This document shows positions 9,988 through 19,182 of a DNA stretch of 64,000 nt, one piece after another. The DNA comes from Bacteroidaceae bacterium (GTDB lineage: Bacteria; Bacteroidota; Bacteroidia; Bacteroidales; Bacteroidaceae): assembly GCA_017940185.1 (NCBI GenBank), contig JAGAZE010000021.1, forward strand, positions 1-64,000, read 5' to 3'. The position numbers were made by a program, and so were the translations under genes. How positions within the stretch are numbered: position 1 is the stretch's first letter; each line of letters begins with the position of its first letter. The notes beneath the pieces were generated by a model. The model saw only the letters and a program-made list of their open reading frames with translations. It made no database searches and was not told the origin of the DNA.

Positions 9988-10569
9988 GGCGATGTTGTGC
10001 TTGCGCGCCATCTTGCGCATATTGAGCAAGGCATAGCGCATGCGACCAAGAGCGGTATTGATGCTTACGCCTGTGGTTTCGGCAATCTCCTTAAACGACA
10101 TTCCCTGATAGAAGCGCATGAACACCACCTCGCGCTGCAAGGTGGGCAGTCGGTTCATCATGGCACGCACATCACGCATCACCTGCTCGTTGACAAAGGC
10201 GCTCTCTATACTGGCATCGCTGAGTGAGGGCGAACCAAGTTTAGAGAGGTCGTTGTCTTCTGGCGCACTGACAATAGGTTCGGCCTTCTGCTGGCGATAC
10301 CAATCCATGATCATGTTGTGAGCTATGCGCATCACCCAAGCAGAAAACTTGCCCGAGTCGGTATATTTTCCTTCCTGCAAGCGGGTGATTACCTTTATAA
10401 ATGTCTCCTGAAAGATGTCGTTGGCCACATCCTGATTGCGTACTACAAACATGATATACGAAAAAACCTTTGACTGATTGCGCTGTAGCAACTCGTCAAA
10501 TGCCTTGCTGTTCCCTTGAACATATGCCAACGCCAATTGCTCGTCGGACATAGAAACCTGTGCTTTCAT
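9973..10569 (-). CDS. ECF-type RNA polymerase sigma factor
   Basis: A 198-residue sigma-70 factor of the extracytoplasmic-function class. Region 2 spans about 20-95 (FDELLQRNQSKVFSYI, DVANDIFQETFIKV, WVMRIAHNMIMDWYR) and region 4 about 135-190 (LPTLQREVVFMRFYQGMSFKEIAETTGVS with a helix-turn-helix). It directs polymerase to a dedicated promoter set. No anti-sigma gene lies next to it; the neighbours are convergent rpe and divergent nqrA, so its control must come from elsewhere. A good promoter sits at 10652-10683. Regulon unknown. Confidence 0.93.
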   Translation of the reverse strand: MKAQVSMSDEQLALAYVQGNSKAFDELLQRNQSKVFSYIMFVVRNQDVANDIFQETFIKVITRLQEGKYTDSGKFSAWVMRIAHNMIMDWYRQQKAEPIVSAPEDNDLSKLGSPSLSDASIESAFVNEQVMRDVRAMMNRLPTLQREVVFMRFYQGMSFKEIAETTGVSINTALGRMRYALLNMRKMARKHNIALQLV

Positions 10570-10651
10570 GCTTAAATATATTAATATTCAAGTAGTTGTG
10601 TTTCGATAGGCAGATAGGTTTTTAAGAGGTTGTTTATATGTGATGTGGCGG

Positions 10652-10683
10652 CAAAGGTAAGGCATTGGTTCCACCCGCACAAA
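10652..10683 (-). promoter_or_regulatory. Promoter of the ECF sigma gene
   Basis: On the minus strand TTTG (10680-10683) and TACCTTTG (10652-10659) are 20 bp apart, a full Bacteroidetes consensus. The leader to the start codon is about 80 bases. Confidence 0.75.
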
Positions 10684-10866
10684 TCTTTTTCACACTTTTC
10701 TCTTCTCCATACTTCCAAAAAAACATATCAACAGCGTGTGAGCACCATGTTCACCAATCAGAAATGTTTGTCTAATAATCTTTCGCCAGAGTTGGATACG
10801 CCTGAGATATCGAATCAGGAAAATATCCGCTTATTGGATAGGATGAGCGAAAAAAGCGAAAATCAT

Positions 10867-10897
10867 TTTGTTCTCCAAGTTGCAACTTGTACCTTTG
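10867..10897 (+). promoter_or_regulatory. Promoter of the nqr operon
   Basis: TTTG at 10867-10870 and TACCTTTG at 10890-10897 are 19 bp apart. It is divergent from the sigma promoter about 190 bp away. The leader to the nqrA ATG is about 75 bases. Confidence 0.8.
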
Positions 10898-10977
10898 CAT
10901 GCTGAAATCAAACAATTGTATCCTCGCCTTGCGCATTGGCACTCAGTCGAGGAACGCACAGCAACTCAAATTGCACA

Positions 10978-12330
10978 ATGACACACACGATTAAGATAAA
11001 AAAAGGGTTGGACATCCGCTTGGCAGGTGTAGCCTCCCCCACTGTTGACACACTTCCCGCCAGCAAGGTATATGCCTTGGTGCCCGAACACTTTGTGGGC
11101 ATGACGCCGAAGGTGATAGTAAAGGAAGGCGACAAGGTGAAATGCGGTTCGCCCCTCTTCGTCAACAAGCACTATCCCGACGTGCGCTTTGCCTCTCCGG
11201 TGAGCGGCACCGTGGTGAGTGTAGTACGTGGAGAGCGCCGTAAGGTGCTGCGCGTGGAAGTGGAAGCCGATGCGCAGCAAGAAGCAGAACGTTTTGACAC
11301 CATCAACCTCGCCACTGCCACGGGCAACGATGTATGCCAGTTGCTGAAAGAGGGAGGTATCTTTGGTTATCTCAACCAGCTGCCCTATGCCATCAGTGCC
11401 ACACCCGACCAGATGCCAAAGGGAATCTTTGTCAGTGCATTGCAAGACAAACCTTTGGCCGCTGACTTTGAGATACAGTTGCAAGGCAATGAGGAAGCAT
11501 TCCAAGCGGGTCTGACGGCATTGTCAAAGATTGCCCCTGTTTGTTTGGGCATAGGCGCCAAACAGCAGGCATCGGCACTCACAGAGGCGAAGGATGTGGA
11601 GACCTATATTTTCGATGGCCCCTGTCCCGCAGGCAATGTAGGCGTGCAGATCAACCACATCAACCCCGTCAATAAGGGCGAGACCGTGTGGACTGCCGAC
11701 GGAATGACGGTGATTTACATCGGCAGACTGGTGCTCACCGGCAAGGTAGACCTTCGTCTGCGTGTAGCAGTTGCTGGCAGCGAAGTACATCACCCATGCT
11801 ACGTCGACACCGTGATAGGTCAGCCCCTGGCAGACATACTTCACGACAGGCTGAAAGACCACGACCACCAGCGTATCATCAACGGCAATCCCCTCACTGG
11901 CACCCTCGCCACCATTGACGACTACCTTGGCACCCATAGCACAGAGGTGACCGTCATTCCCGAAGGCGACAACCGTCATGAGATACTTGGCTGGGCACTG
12001 CCCCGCATGAAGGAGTACTCTGTCAACCGTAGCTATTTCTCATGGTTGGCACCGCGCAAGAAGGGCTATAAACTTGATGCCCGCATCAAAGGCGGCGAGC
12101 GCCACATGATAATGAGTGGCGAATACGACCGCGTGCTGCCCATGGACATTTATGGCGAATTTCTCATCAAGGCGATTATTGCCGACGACATCGACAAGAT
12201 GGAGCAGCTCGGCATCTATGAGATTGCTCCCGAAGACTTTGCCCTGTGCGAGTTTGTCGACTCCTCAAAGTTGCCATTGCAGCACATCGTACGTCGCGGA
12301 CTGGACATGCTACGCAAAGAGAATGCCTAA
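10978..12330 (+). CDS. nqrA: Na+-translocating NADH:quinone reductase subunit A
   Basis: A 450-residue peripheral subunit of the sodium-pumping NADH:ubiquinone/menaquinone oxidoreductase. The N-terminus IKIKKGLDIRLAG is diagnostic, followed by VPEHFVGMTPKVIVKEGDKV and a C-terminal region with the conserved FVDSSKLPLQHIVRRGLDM. No membrane segments. The ATG at 10978 is chosen over one 42 bp upstream because it begins one residue before the conserved core. First gene of a plus-strand operon; 45 bp separate it from nqrB. Confidence 0.96.
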   Translation: MTHTIKIKKGLDIRLAGVASPTVDTLPASKVYALVPEHFVGMTPKVIVKEGDKVKCGSPLFVNKHYPDVRFASPVSGTVVSVVRGERRKVLRVEVEADAQQEAERFDTINLATATGNDVCQLLKEGGIFGYLNQLPYAISATPDQMPKGIFVSALQDKPLAADFEIQLQGNEEAFQAGLTALSKIAPVCLGIGAKQQASALTEAKDVETYIFDGPCPAGNVGVQINHINPVNKGETVWTADGMTVIYIGRLVLTGKVDLRLRVAVAGSEVHHPCYVDTVIGQPLADILHDRLKDHDHQRIINGNPLTGTLATIDDYLGTHSTEVTVIPEGDNRHEILGWALPRMKEYSVNRSYFSWLAPRKKGYKLDARIKGGERHMIMSGEYDRVLPMDIYGEFLIKAIIADDIDKMEQLGIYEIAPEDFALCEFVDSSKLPLQHIVRRGLDMLRKENA

Positions 12331-12375
12331 CTACCAACTATCGTCAACACACACATCAACACACTATAGCAACCG

Positions 12376-13533
12376 ATGTCAGCACTCAGAAAACACTTCG
12401 ACAAGATAAAGCCCAAGTTTGAGAAGGATGGAAAGCTCCATGCTTTCCGTAGTCTGTATGAGGGTTTTGAGTCCTTCCTCTTTGTTCCTAACACTACCGC
12501 CAAGAGCGGCACCCACATCCACGACGCTTTCGACTCCAAGCGCATGATGAGCGTGGTGGTGCTTGCTCTGATGCCTGCCCTATTGTTTGGTATGTACAAT
12601 GTGGGCTACCAACACTTTCTCGCTGCTGGCACATTGGCAACCACAGGATTTTTCACCATCTTCATCTATGGCATGCTTGCCGTGCTGCCAAAGATTATTG
12701 TCAGCTATGTGGTAGGTCTGGGTATAGAGTTTGCCTGGGCGCAATGGAAGGGCGAGGAAATACAAGAGGGTTACCTCGTCACAGGCATCATCCTGCCGAT
12801 GATCATCCCTATCGGTTGTCCGCTGTGGATACTGGCATTGGCCGCTGCCTTCGCAGTAATCTTTGCCAAGGAGATTTTCGGCGGCACAGGTATGAACATT
12901 TTCAACGTGGCCCTTATCGCGCGCGCGTTCCTCTTCTTCTCTTATCCTCAGAAGATGAGCGGCGACCAAGTGTGGATAGCCCACGACAGCATCTTCGGAA
13001 TTGGTCACGACCTCAATGTGGATGCCATGACACAAGCCACCCCGCTTGGCGAGCTTGCCACAGGTGCCGTGCCCGACGCGTCGCTCGCCGATATGATTAT
13101 CGGTTTCATCCCTGGCAGCATCGGCGAGACCAGTGTCATTGCCATTGCCTTGGGTGCCATCATCCTGCTGTGGACGGGCATCGCCAGTTGGAAGACCATG
13201 TGTAGCGTCTTCGCAGGTGGTGCGCTGACAGCCCTCCTCTTCTCTGCCACCGACATGACAGCCATCCCCTTCTACGAGCACCTCATCTTGGGCGGTTTCG
13301 CTTTCGGCGCCGTCTTCATGGCCACCGATCCCGTCACCAGCGCACGCACAGAGACAGGAAAATATATCTATGGTTTCCTTATCGGTGTGATAGCCATCGT
13401 GGTGCGCGTGATGAATCCTGGATTCCCCGAGGGAATGATGCTCGCCATACTGCTGATGAACATGTTTGCCCCGCTCATCGACTATTGTGTGGTGCAGCGC
13501 AACATCAGTCGCCGAATGAAGAGAACCAAATGA
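12376..13533 (+). CDS. nqrB: NQR subunit B
   Basis: A 385-residue polytopic membrane subunit with about ten hydrophobic segments. It carries covalent FMN on a threonine: DAMTQATPL at residues 218-224 matches the flavinylation site, giving Thr222 as the attachment residue. In the family this subunit carries sodium and electrons through the membrane. The N-terminal cytoplasmic stretch (about 1-55) precedes the first helix. Length is somewhat shorter than in Vibrio (about 415). Lies 82 bp before nqrC. Confidence 0.96.
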   Translation: MSALRKHFDKIKPKFEKDGKLHAFRSLYEGFESFLFVPNTTAKSGTHIHDAFDSKRMMSVVVLALMPALLFGMYNVGYQHFLAAGTLATTGFFTIFIYGMLAVLPKIIVSYVVGLGIEFAWAQWKGEEIQEGYLVTGIILPMIIPIGCPLWILALAAAFAVIFAKEIFGGTGMNIFNVALIARAFLFFSYPQKMSGDQVWIAHDSIFGIGHDLNVDAMTQATPLGELATGAVPDASLADMIIGFIPGSIGETSVIAIALGAIILLWTGIASWKTMCSVFAGGALTALLFSATDMTAIPFYEHLILGGFAFGAVFMATDPVTSARTETGKYIYGFLIGVIAIVVRVMNPGFPEGMMLAILLMNMFAPLIDYCVVQRNISRRMKRTK

Positions 13534-13615
13534 TCAACAGCAGACGACCATCGCCAGCTCATCTATGCAGACCATATAGTCTATACGCAACTGCCAACTC
13601 GTCAATACGCCAACA

Positions 13616-14269
13616 ATGAAAACCAATAGCAACACTTATACCATCATCTATGCCACCCTGCTCGTCGTGGTAGTAGCATTTCTGCTTGCCTTTGTCTCCC
13701 AATCGCTGAAGAGCAAGCAAGACGCCAACGTGGCACTCGACCAAAAGAAACAAATTCTCAACGCACTCAACCTGCGCGACTTGAGCAATGAGGAGGCCGA
13801 GAAGAAATTCAACGAAGTGGTGAAAGGCAAAGACACACACTATGCCGATGCTGCTGCGACACCTCACGAACTGATTGCCGCCGATCCGATGGACGGCAAA
13901 GACGGCATCTACATCTGTGAGGTGGAAGGAAAGGAAATCAAGGTCATCCCGCTGAAAGGTCTCGGTCTTTGGGGCGGCATCAGCGGCTTTCTGGCCGTTG
14001 ACGGCAATAAAGTATATGGTGCCTACTTCAATCATGAGAGCGAGACCGCTGGCCTGGGTTCAAAGATTAAGGACGACCGGACCTGGCAAGAGCAGTTCAT
14101 CGGTAAACAACTCTTCGATGATGCCGGTAAGGCCATCCTCTCTGTAGAGAAGAAGGTGAGCAATCCAGCAAGCGAAGTAGATGCCGTTACAGGTGCTACG
14201 CTCACCTCCAATGGCGTGCGCGACATGTTGAAGAAAGGTGTTGAGCAATACCTGCAACCGCAACGCTGA
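13616..14269 (+). CDS. nqrC: NQR subunit C
   Basis: A 217-residue subunit with one N-terminal transmembrane helix (about 9-29, TIIYATLLVVVVAFLLAFV) and a periplasmic FMN_bind domain. The motif DAVTGATLTSNGV near the C-terminus gives Thr195 as the covalent FMN site, which requires an ApbE flavin transferase encoded elsewhere. LGLWGGISGFLAVDG is the usual central motif. Confidence 0.96.
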   Translation: MKTNSNTYTIIYATLLVVVVAFLLAFVSQSLKSKQDANVALDQKKQILNALNLRDLSNEEAEKKFNEVVKGKDTHYADAAATPHELIAADPMDGKDGIYICEVEGKEIKVIPLKGLGLWGGISGFLAVDGNKVYGAYFNHESETAGLGSKIKDDRTWQEQFIGKQLFDDAGKAILSVEKKVSNPASEVDAVTGATLTSNGVRDMLKKGVEQYLQPQR

Positions 14270-14343
14270 CTACTACCTGACACATACTATTCACTCAGAC
14301 ACTCACCCCCCACCCATTCTTCACCCATAATTCAATCACCGCT

Positions 14344-14967
14344 ATGGCTTTATTCAGCAAAGCAAACAAAGAAGTTTTCACACGCCCCCTCAACATAGAC
14401 CATCCCATCCTCGGTCAGGTGCTTGGCATCTGTTCGGCACTGGCCGTCACGGCCCAGTTGGAACCAGCCATCGTCATGGGTTTGGCAGTGACCATCATCA
14501 CCGCCTTCTCCAACCTCATCATCTCAGTGTTGCGCAACACCATCCCCAACCGTATTCGCATCATCGTACAGCTAGTGGTTGTGGCAGCTCTTGTCACCAT
14601 CGTCTCGCAGGTGCTGAAGGCGTTCGCCTACGATGTGAGTGTGCAGCTGTCGGTGTATGTAGGTCTTATCATCACAAACTGCATCCTCATGGGTCGCCTC
14701 GAAGCCTTTGCCATGACCAATAAGCCATGGCCCAGTTTGCTCGACGGCATAGGCAATGGCTTGGGTTATGCCATGATTCTCGTTATCGTGGGAGGTATAC
14801 GCGAGTTGCTCGGTAGCGGAACGTTGCTTGGCATCACCATCATTCCTAAGGGAGTGTATGATGCCGGCTACATGGATAACGGCATGATGACCATGCCCGC
14901 CATGGCCCTGATACTCGTGGGGTGCGTGATATGGATACATCGCGCCTACTTCTACAAAGAGCAATGA
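14344..14967 (+). CDS. nqrD: NQR subunit D
   Basis: A 207-residue, six-helix membrane subunit of the NqrD/RnfE family. Signature stretches are NPHPILGQV-like (DHPILGQVLGICSALAVT), IITNCILMGRLEAFAM and GIRELLGSG. In a complete complex it pairs with its homologue NqrE around an intramembrane iron centre. Here it is the last gene: the 160 bp after it contain only a tRNA promoter, so nqrE and nqrF do not follow. The C-terminus looks intact (IHRAYFYKEQ), so the gene itself is not truncated. Confidence 0.95.
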   Translation: MALFSKANKEVFTRPLNIDHPILGQVLGICSALAVTAQLEPAIVMGLAVTIITAFSNLIISVLRNTIPNRIRIIVQLVVVAALVTIVSQVLKAFAYDVSVQLSVYVGLIITNCILMGRLEAFAMTNKPWPSLLDGIGNGLGYAMILVIVGGIRELLGSGTLLGITIIPKGVYDAGYMDNGMMTMPAMALILVGCVIWIHRAYFYKEQ

Positions 14968-14998
14968 TTGCCCCCGGCTGCGGAAAACACACAAATTA

Positions 14999-15030
14999 TT
15001 TGTCGACTGCGAAAATTTGTAATACCTTTG
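14999..15030 (+). promoter_or_regulatory. Promoter of the tRNA pair
   Basis: TTTG at 14999-15002 and TACCTTTG at 15023-15030 are 20 bp apart. It starts 32 bp after the nqrD stop and about 100 bp before tRNA-Thr. Confidence 0.75.
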
Positions 15031-15130
15031 CCCCGCTTTAGCAGGGAGACGACATGTGAACTCGCCGTACTCGTGCGCTGTCTTCTATTCCCCTCCCTCA
15101 CAATGTCGCTCCGGCATCAGACATGAGCAA

Positions 15131-15203
15131 GCCGATATGGCTCAGTTGGTAGAGCAATTCATTCGTAATGAATAGGTCCCCGGTTCGAGTCCGGGTATCG
15201 GCT
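15131..15203 (+). tRNA. tRNA-Thr (anticodon CGU)
   Basis: A 73-base cloverleaf: acceptor GCCGATA/TATCGGC, D arm GCTC/GAGC, anticodon stem ATTCA/TGAAT with loop TTCGTAA, and T arm CCCGG-TTCGAGT-CCGGG. The anticodon CGT reads ACG. The CCA end is not encoded. Confidence 0.97.
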
Positions 15204-15341
15204 CAAAGCAGAGAAAGGCATGTTTCTCCCATCGTTGTCCACTCCCGACAACAAGAGATACTGCCTTTTGCTATCTTCAGGCATGAGCAACGCATCCGCC
15301 CTGTCGGGTGCATAATGAATAAACACACCTGAAAAACTCAT

Positions 15342-15412
15342 GCGGAATTAGCACATCGGTAGTGCATCGGCTTCCCAAGCCGAGGAGGCGGGTTCGACTC
15401 CCGTATTCCGCT
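15342..15412 (+). tRNA. tRNA-Gly (anticodon CCC)
   Basis: A 71-base cloverleaf: acceptor GCGGAAT/ATTCCGC, D arm GCAC/GTGC, anticodon stem TCGGC/GCCGA with loop TTCCCAA, and T loop TTCGACT. It reads GGG. It lies 138 bp after tRNA-Thr and probably shares its transcript. Confidence 0.97.
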
Positions 15413-15415
15413 CAC

Positions 15416-15455
15416 AGCGTTGTGCGACGGCAGTGTCGCACAACGCTCTTTTGTT
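15416..15455 (+). terminator. Terminator of the tRNA transcript
   Basis: A perfect 13-bp stem (AGCGTTGTGCGAC and its complement) with a 6-base loop, followed by CTTTTGTT. It begins 3 bases after tRNA-Gly. Confidence 0.88.
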
Positions 15456-15506
15456 AAAAAAACATAATGCATGCCTCTACTTTTAGGTCGTTTTAATAAA
15501 ACTCTT

Positions 15507-15514
15507 TATATTTG
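15507..15514 (+). promoter_or_regulatory. -7 box for the folK operon
   Basis: TATATTTG, 20 bp before the folK start codon. The upstream element is only TTTT/TTTA. Confidence 0.5.
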
Positions 15515-15534
15515 CCGCAAGATTAACGAGTTAT

Positions 15535-15936
15535 ATGCAACGTCGCACACTTCACCGCGTATTCTTCGCACTTGGTTCCAACACCGACCAGCCAGTGCAC
15601 ATGCGTCTTGCCCGACAATACCTGATGAGTTTGTTTCAAGAGGTACATTTTTCGACAGAGGCATGGACGAAAGCCATTGGCATAGACAGCGAGCCTTTTC
15701 TCAACTGCATGGGAATGGGGTTCACCACTCATGAGCGCACACAGATAGAGCGGGCACTGAAACAGATACAACGCCGTTGTGGCGACTCGAAAGGCAAACG
15801 CAGACTCAACAAAATAGTCATGGACATCGATCTCATGCAATACGATGGTGAACGCTATCATGAAGAAGATTGGGAAAGAGATTACATACAACATCAATAC
15901 AAAGAGTTGCTCTACATAGACAACACACGAACATGA
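15535..15936 (+). CDS. folK: HPPK, folate pyrophosphokinase
   Basis: A 133-residue 2-amino-4-hydroxy-6-hydroxymethyldihydropteridine diphosphokinase, which transfers pyrophosphate from ATP to the pterin before dihydropteroate synthesis. Seen: FFALGSNTDQ at the N-terminus, STEAWTKAIG, FLNCMGMGFTT, RCGDSKGKRRLNK, and MDIDLMQYD, which holds the metal-binding aspartates. It is shorter than Escherichia coli HPPK (159), mainly at the C-terminus. Its TGA overlaps the next ATG by four bases, so the two are probably translationally coupled. Confidence 0.88.
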   Translation: MQRRTLHRVFFALGSNTDQPVHMRLARQYLMSLFQEVHFSTEAWTKAIGIDSEPFLNCMGMGFTTHERTQIERALKQIQRRCGDSKGKRRLNKIVMDIDLMQYDGERYHEEDWERDYIQHQYKELLYIDNTRT

Positions 15937-17246
15937 ACAGACACTTGACACAGATTAGCAGCCTTGTGGCTGTGGGTCTGTTTTTTATATGCCTCACGGT
16001 CAGTGGGCAGACACGCTTCTCCGACCATTTCACCGATGCCACCCTACGCCTCGACTATACCTTCATCGGCAATAGCTCCACACAGCATATCGCGCTAGAC
16101 GAGTTGTCGACGAGTGAGGGCTGGTACGGCAAGCGCCAACACCTCGACAGTGTACCTATGGCTGGCAACGGGCAACTCATTGCTCGCGATGCCGAGAGTG
16201 GAAAAGTGGTGTATCGGCAGTCGTTCTCCACGCTCTTTCAGGAGTGGCTCAGCTATGAAGAAGCCAAGAAACAGACACGTTCCTTCGAAAACGTCTTCCT
16301 CATGCCCATGCCGCGAAAGGCAGTAGATGTCACCGTCGAACTGCGTAACAATCGGCAGCAAGTGATGACCTCATACACGCAACGCATCAGTCCAGACGAC
16401 ATCCTCATTCGGCATATCGGCGAGCAGCGCACACCATTCACCATCGTACAGCAACCTGCCGACACCACCCGATGCATACGCATCGCCTACGTAGCAGAGG
16501 GCTATTGCAGCGACGAGATGGACGCTTTCCTCGACAAGGTGCGTGAAGCCAATGATGCCCTCTTCGCCCATGAGCCCTTCCGTTCTATGCGCCAACGCTT
16601 CCAGATAGTGGCCGTGCTCTCTCCATCGGAAGAAAGCGGCACCAGCCAACCTAAAGACGGACTGTGGAAGAACACCGCCCTAGGGTCACACTTCGACACT
16701 TTCTACAGCAACCGCTACCTCACCACCTTGCGACTGAAGCGACTACACGATTGGCTAGCAGGCATTCCCTACGAGCACATCATTATCCTGGTCAACACCG
16801 AGCACTATGGTGGTGGCGGCATACTCAACTCCTACAACCTCGCCATGACGCGCCATCGTCTGTTCCGTCCTGTAGTGGTACACGAGTTTGGGCACAGCTT
16901 CGCCGGATTGGCTGACGAGTATGCATACGAGAACGAGGCCATCCCCATGTATCCTGCCGACGTAGAGCCATGGGAACCCAACATCACCACCAAGGTAGAC
17001 TTTCCCTCGAAGTGGGCCGACATGATGAACACTACACCAGCAAAAACGAAAAAGCACAAGAAACACACCAATGCCGCGCCAGCTGTCAACCAACAACAGA
17101 TAGGACTCTACGAAGGTGCCGGCTATAGTCTGAAAGGCGTATATCGCCCATGTGAGGACTGTCGCATGCGCACCAATGAGAACCCAGAGTTCTGCCCCGT
17201 ATGTCAACGGGCCCTACAACGCGTAATCGATTTCTATACCCTATAA
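15933..17246 (+). CDS. M64 (IgA-type) metallopeptidase, exported
   Basis: A 437-residue protein with a signal peptide (about 1-25, ending VSGQ). The zinc signature HEFGHSFAGLADEY at 317-330 is that of Peptidase_M64, whose founding member cleaves IgA in Clostridium ramosum. An N-terminal beta-rich domain (about 30-160) precedes the catalytic domain, as in other Bacteroidetes members. The C-terminus has two Cys pairs (PCEDC and CPVC), which may bind metal or form disulfides. The start at 15933 lies in the ATGA overlap with folK; an upstream in-frame ATG would overlap folK by 67 bases and displace the signal peptide. IgA cleavage is not implied. Confidence 0.88.
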   Translation: MNRHLTQISSLVAVGLFFICLTVSGQTRFSDHFTDATLRLDYTFIGNSSTQHIALDELSTSEGWYGKRQHLDSVPMAGNGQLIARDAESGKVVYRQSFSTLFQEWLSYEEAKKQTRSFENVFLMPMPRKAVDVTVELRNNRQQVMTSYTQRISPDDILIRHIGEQRTPFTIVQQPADTTRCIRIAYVAEGYCSDEMDAFLDKVREANDALFAHEPFRSMRQRFQIVAVLSPSEESGTSQPKDGLWKNTALGSHFDTFYSNRYLTTLRLKRLHDWLAGIPYEHIIILVNTEHYGGGGILNSYNLAMTRHRLFRPVVVHEFGHSFAGLADEYAYENEAIPMYPADVEPWEPNITTKVDFPSKWADMMNTTPAKTKKHKKHTNAAPAVNQQQIGLYEGAGYSLKGVYRPCEDCRMRTNENPEFCPVCQRALQRVIDFYTL

Positions 17247-17265
17247 GAAATATACACTCCTCCTT

Positions 17266-17742
17266 ATGCAAAAGCACATCACCATCCCTTATGAGTTTCA
17301 TGCTCTGTCTGAGCTTTCTGCTGCCGACCGTCAGCTTATCGACCAAGCCATAGCCGCCACACGCAACTCTTATTCTCCCTATTCCCACTTCCGCGTAGGC
17401 GCAGCGGCCCTATTGGCCGATGGCACAGTGTTTATCGGTGCCAATCAGGAGAATGCCGCCTTCCCCTCCGGACTGTGTGCCGAGCGCACAGCGCTCTTCG
17501 CAGCACAAGCGCAGCATCCAGAGCAACCCGTTGTCGCACTGGCCATTGCTGCAGGCAATGCCAATAGTCTAACCAGTAAGCCCATCTCACCATGTGGGGC
17601 TTGCCGACAGGTGATGACCGAATTGGAAGACCGCTATCACAACGAGATGCGCGTGATGCTCTACGGCACCGACGGTGTCTATACATTCCGCTCTGCCCAC
17701 GACCTGCTGCCACTCTCATTTATCGGCGACGACATGAAATAG
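17266..17742 (+). CDS. cdd: Cytidine deaminase
   Basis: A 158-residue zinc enzyme converting cytidine and deoxycytidine to the uridines in pyrimidine salvage. Motifs: SPYSHFRVGAA (substrate pocket), GANQENAAFPSGLCAERTA with the zinc Cys and catalytic Glu, and PCGACRQ with the two remaining zinc cysteines. Length is that of the homotetrameric class. It starts 19 bp after the M64 gene. Confidence 0.95.
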   Translation: MQKHITIPYEFHALSELSAADRQLIDQAIAATRNSYSPYSHFRVGAAALLADGTVFIGANQENAAFPSGLCAERTALFAAQAQHPEQPVVALAIAAGNANSLTSKPISPCGACRQVMTELEDRYHNEMRVMLYGTDGVYTFRSAHDLLPLSFIGDDMK

Positions 17743-17753
17743 ACATACTTCTC

Positions 17754-19145
17754 ATGACGCAACCGAGCGACAACAAGCGTGCCACGCTAGAACTTGGCAC
17801 CAAACCCGTTGGGCGACTGCTGCTGCAATATGCCCTGCCGGCCATCATCGCCATGACAGCATCGTCGCTGTATAACATGGTAGACAGCATCTTCATCGGA
17901 CAGGGTGTTGGCCCGCTGGCCATTTCTGGTCTGGCCATCACATTCCCTTTCATGAACATCTCTGCCGCCTTTGGCGCCGCTATCGGTGTGGGAGCCAGCA
18001 CCTGCCTATCGGTACGACTGGGTCAGCGCGACTACTCCACTGCACAGCGCATATTGGGCAACACGCTGATGCTTAATCTTATCATCGGCATTGTCTTTGC
18101 TGCTGTGGCACTCATCTTTCTCGACCCCATCCTGATCTTCTTCGGTGCTACCGACAACACCATTGGTTATGCACGCGAGTATATGGTGATTATACTGCTT
18201 GGCAATGTCATCACCCACCAGTATTTTGGTCTCAATGCTGTACTCCGTGCCGCCAGCAAACCGCGCATGGCCATGTATGCCACCATCTTCACCGTGGTGG
18301 TCAACACCCTGCTCGACCCCATCTTCATCTATCTGCTCGACATGGGCATACGTGGCGCAGCCATCGCCACCATCCTTTCGCAGATGCTGGCATTGTGCTG
18401 GCAACTTAAGATATTCAGCAACCGCAACGAGTTGCTCCACTTTGAGCGTGGCGGTCTGCGCCTGAACGGACAAATCGTGAAAAACATCATTGGCATTGGC
18501 ATCTCACCATTCTCTATGAATGCCTGCGCCTGTCTCATCGTCATCTTCATCAACACCGCTCTGGTACGCCACGGAGGCGACCTGGCCGTTGGGGCCTACG
18601 GCATCGCCAACCGCATAGGTTTCTTCTTTTTCATGGTGGTGATGGGCATCAATCAAGGCATGCAACCCATCACGGGCTACAACTATGGCGCCGAGCGCTA
18701 CGACCGTATGTTGCATGTGCTGAGACTCTCCATCATCTCAGGCATTAGCGCAATGACCATCGGATGGCTTGTCAGCGAGTTGCTTCCCTATCCATGCGTG
18801 TGCCTCTTCACACGCCATGAAGAACTGCGGCAGATAGCCGTACATGGCATACGCATCAATTCCATTGTTTTTCCACTGATAGGTTTCCAGGCTGTAGTAA
18901 CCAATTTCTTCCAAAGCATCGGCAAAGCCAAGGTGAGTATCTTCCTGTCGTTGTCGCGACAACTGCTCTTCCTGCTGCCCCTCCTTGTCGTGCTGCCGCC
19001 ACTGTTGGGCGTTGATGGCGTTTGGTGGTCGTTGCCGGCCAGCGATTTGTTATCGTTCATCGTCACCTTCATCATCATGGCCCGCTATATGCGCCAGTTC
19101 CGCAGACATCATAGCATTTTGAAGCACACTAACACACAATCGTAA
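17754..19145 (+). CDS. MATE family multidrug efflux transporter
   Basis: A 463-residue membrane protein with about twelve helices. MATE features: PVGRLLLQYALPAIIAMTASSLYNMVDSIFIG at the N-terminus, GASTCLSVRLGQ in the first bundle, and GMQPITGYNYGAERYDR at the start of the second. Members export cationic drugs and metabolites by Na+ or H+ antiport; substrate here is unknown. The ATG at 17754 is 11 bp after cdd and 4 residues before the conserved N-terminal region. Confidence 0.93.
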   Translation: MTQPSDNKRATLELGTKPVGRLLLQYALPAIIAMTASSLYNMVDSIFIGQGVGPLAISGLAITFPFMNISAAFGAAIGVGASTCLSVRLGQRDYSTAQRILGNTLMLNLIIGIVFAAVALIFLDPILIFFGATDNTIGYAREYMVIILLGNVITHQYFGLNAVLRAASKPRMAMYATIFTVVVNTLLDPIFIYLLDMGIRGAAIATILSQMLALCWQLKIFSNRNELLHFERGGLRLNGQIVKNIIGIGISPFSMNACACLIVIFINTALVRHGGDLAVGAYGIANRIGFFFFMVVMGINQGMQPITGYNYGAERYDRMLHVLRLSIISGISAMTIGWLVSELLPYPCVCLFTRHEELRQIAVHGIRINSIVFPLIGFQAVVTNFFQSIGKAKVSIFLSLSRQLLFLLPLLVVLPPLLGVDGVWWSLPASDLLSFIVTFIIMARYMRQFRRHHSILKHTNTQS

Positions 19146-19182
19146 AGTCAACTATTCAATTCACCTATACATTTTTCACCTT

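Noticed and set aside
10630..10905. 91-residue frame between the sigma gene and nqrA
   Set aside because: It contains the nqr promoter and the sigma promoter region, and its composition is not protein-like.
15870..17246. M64 peptidase starting at 15870
   Set aside because: That start puts 21 residues inside folK before the signal peptide; the ATGA overlap start at 15933 is better.
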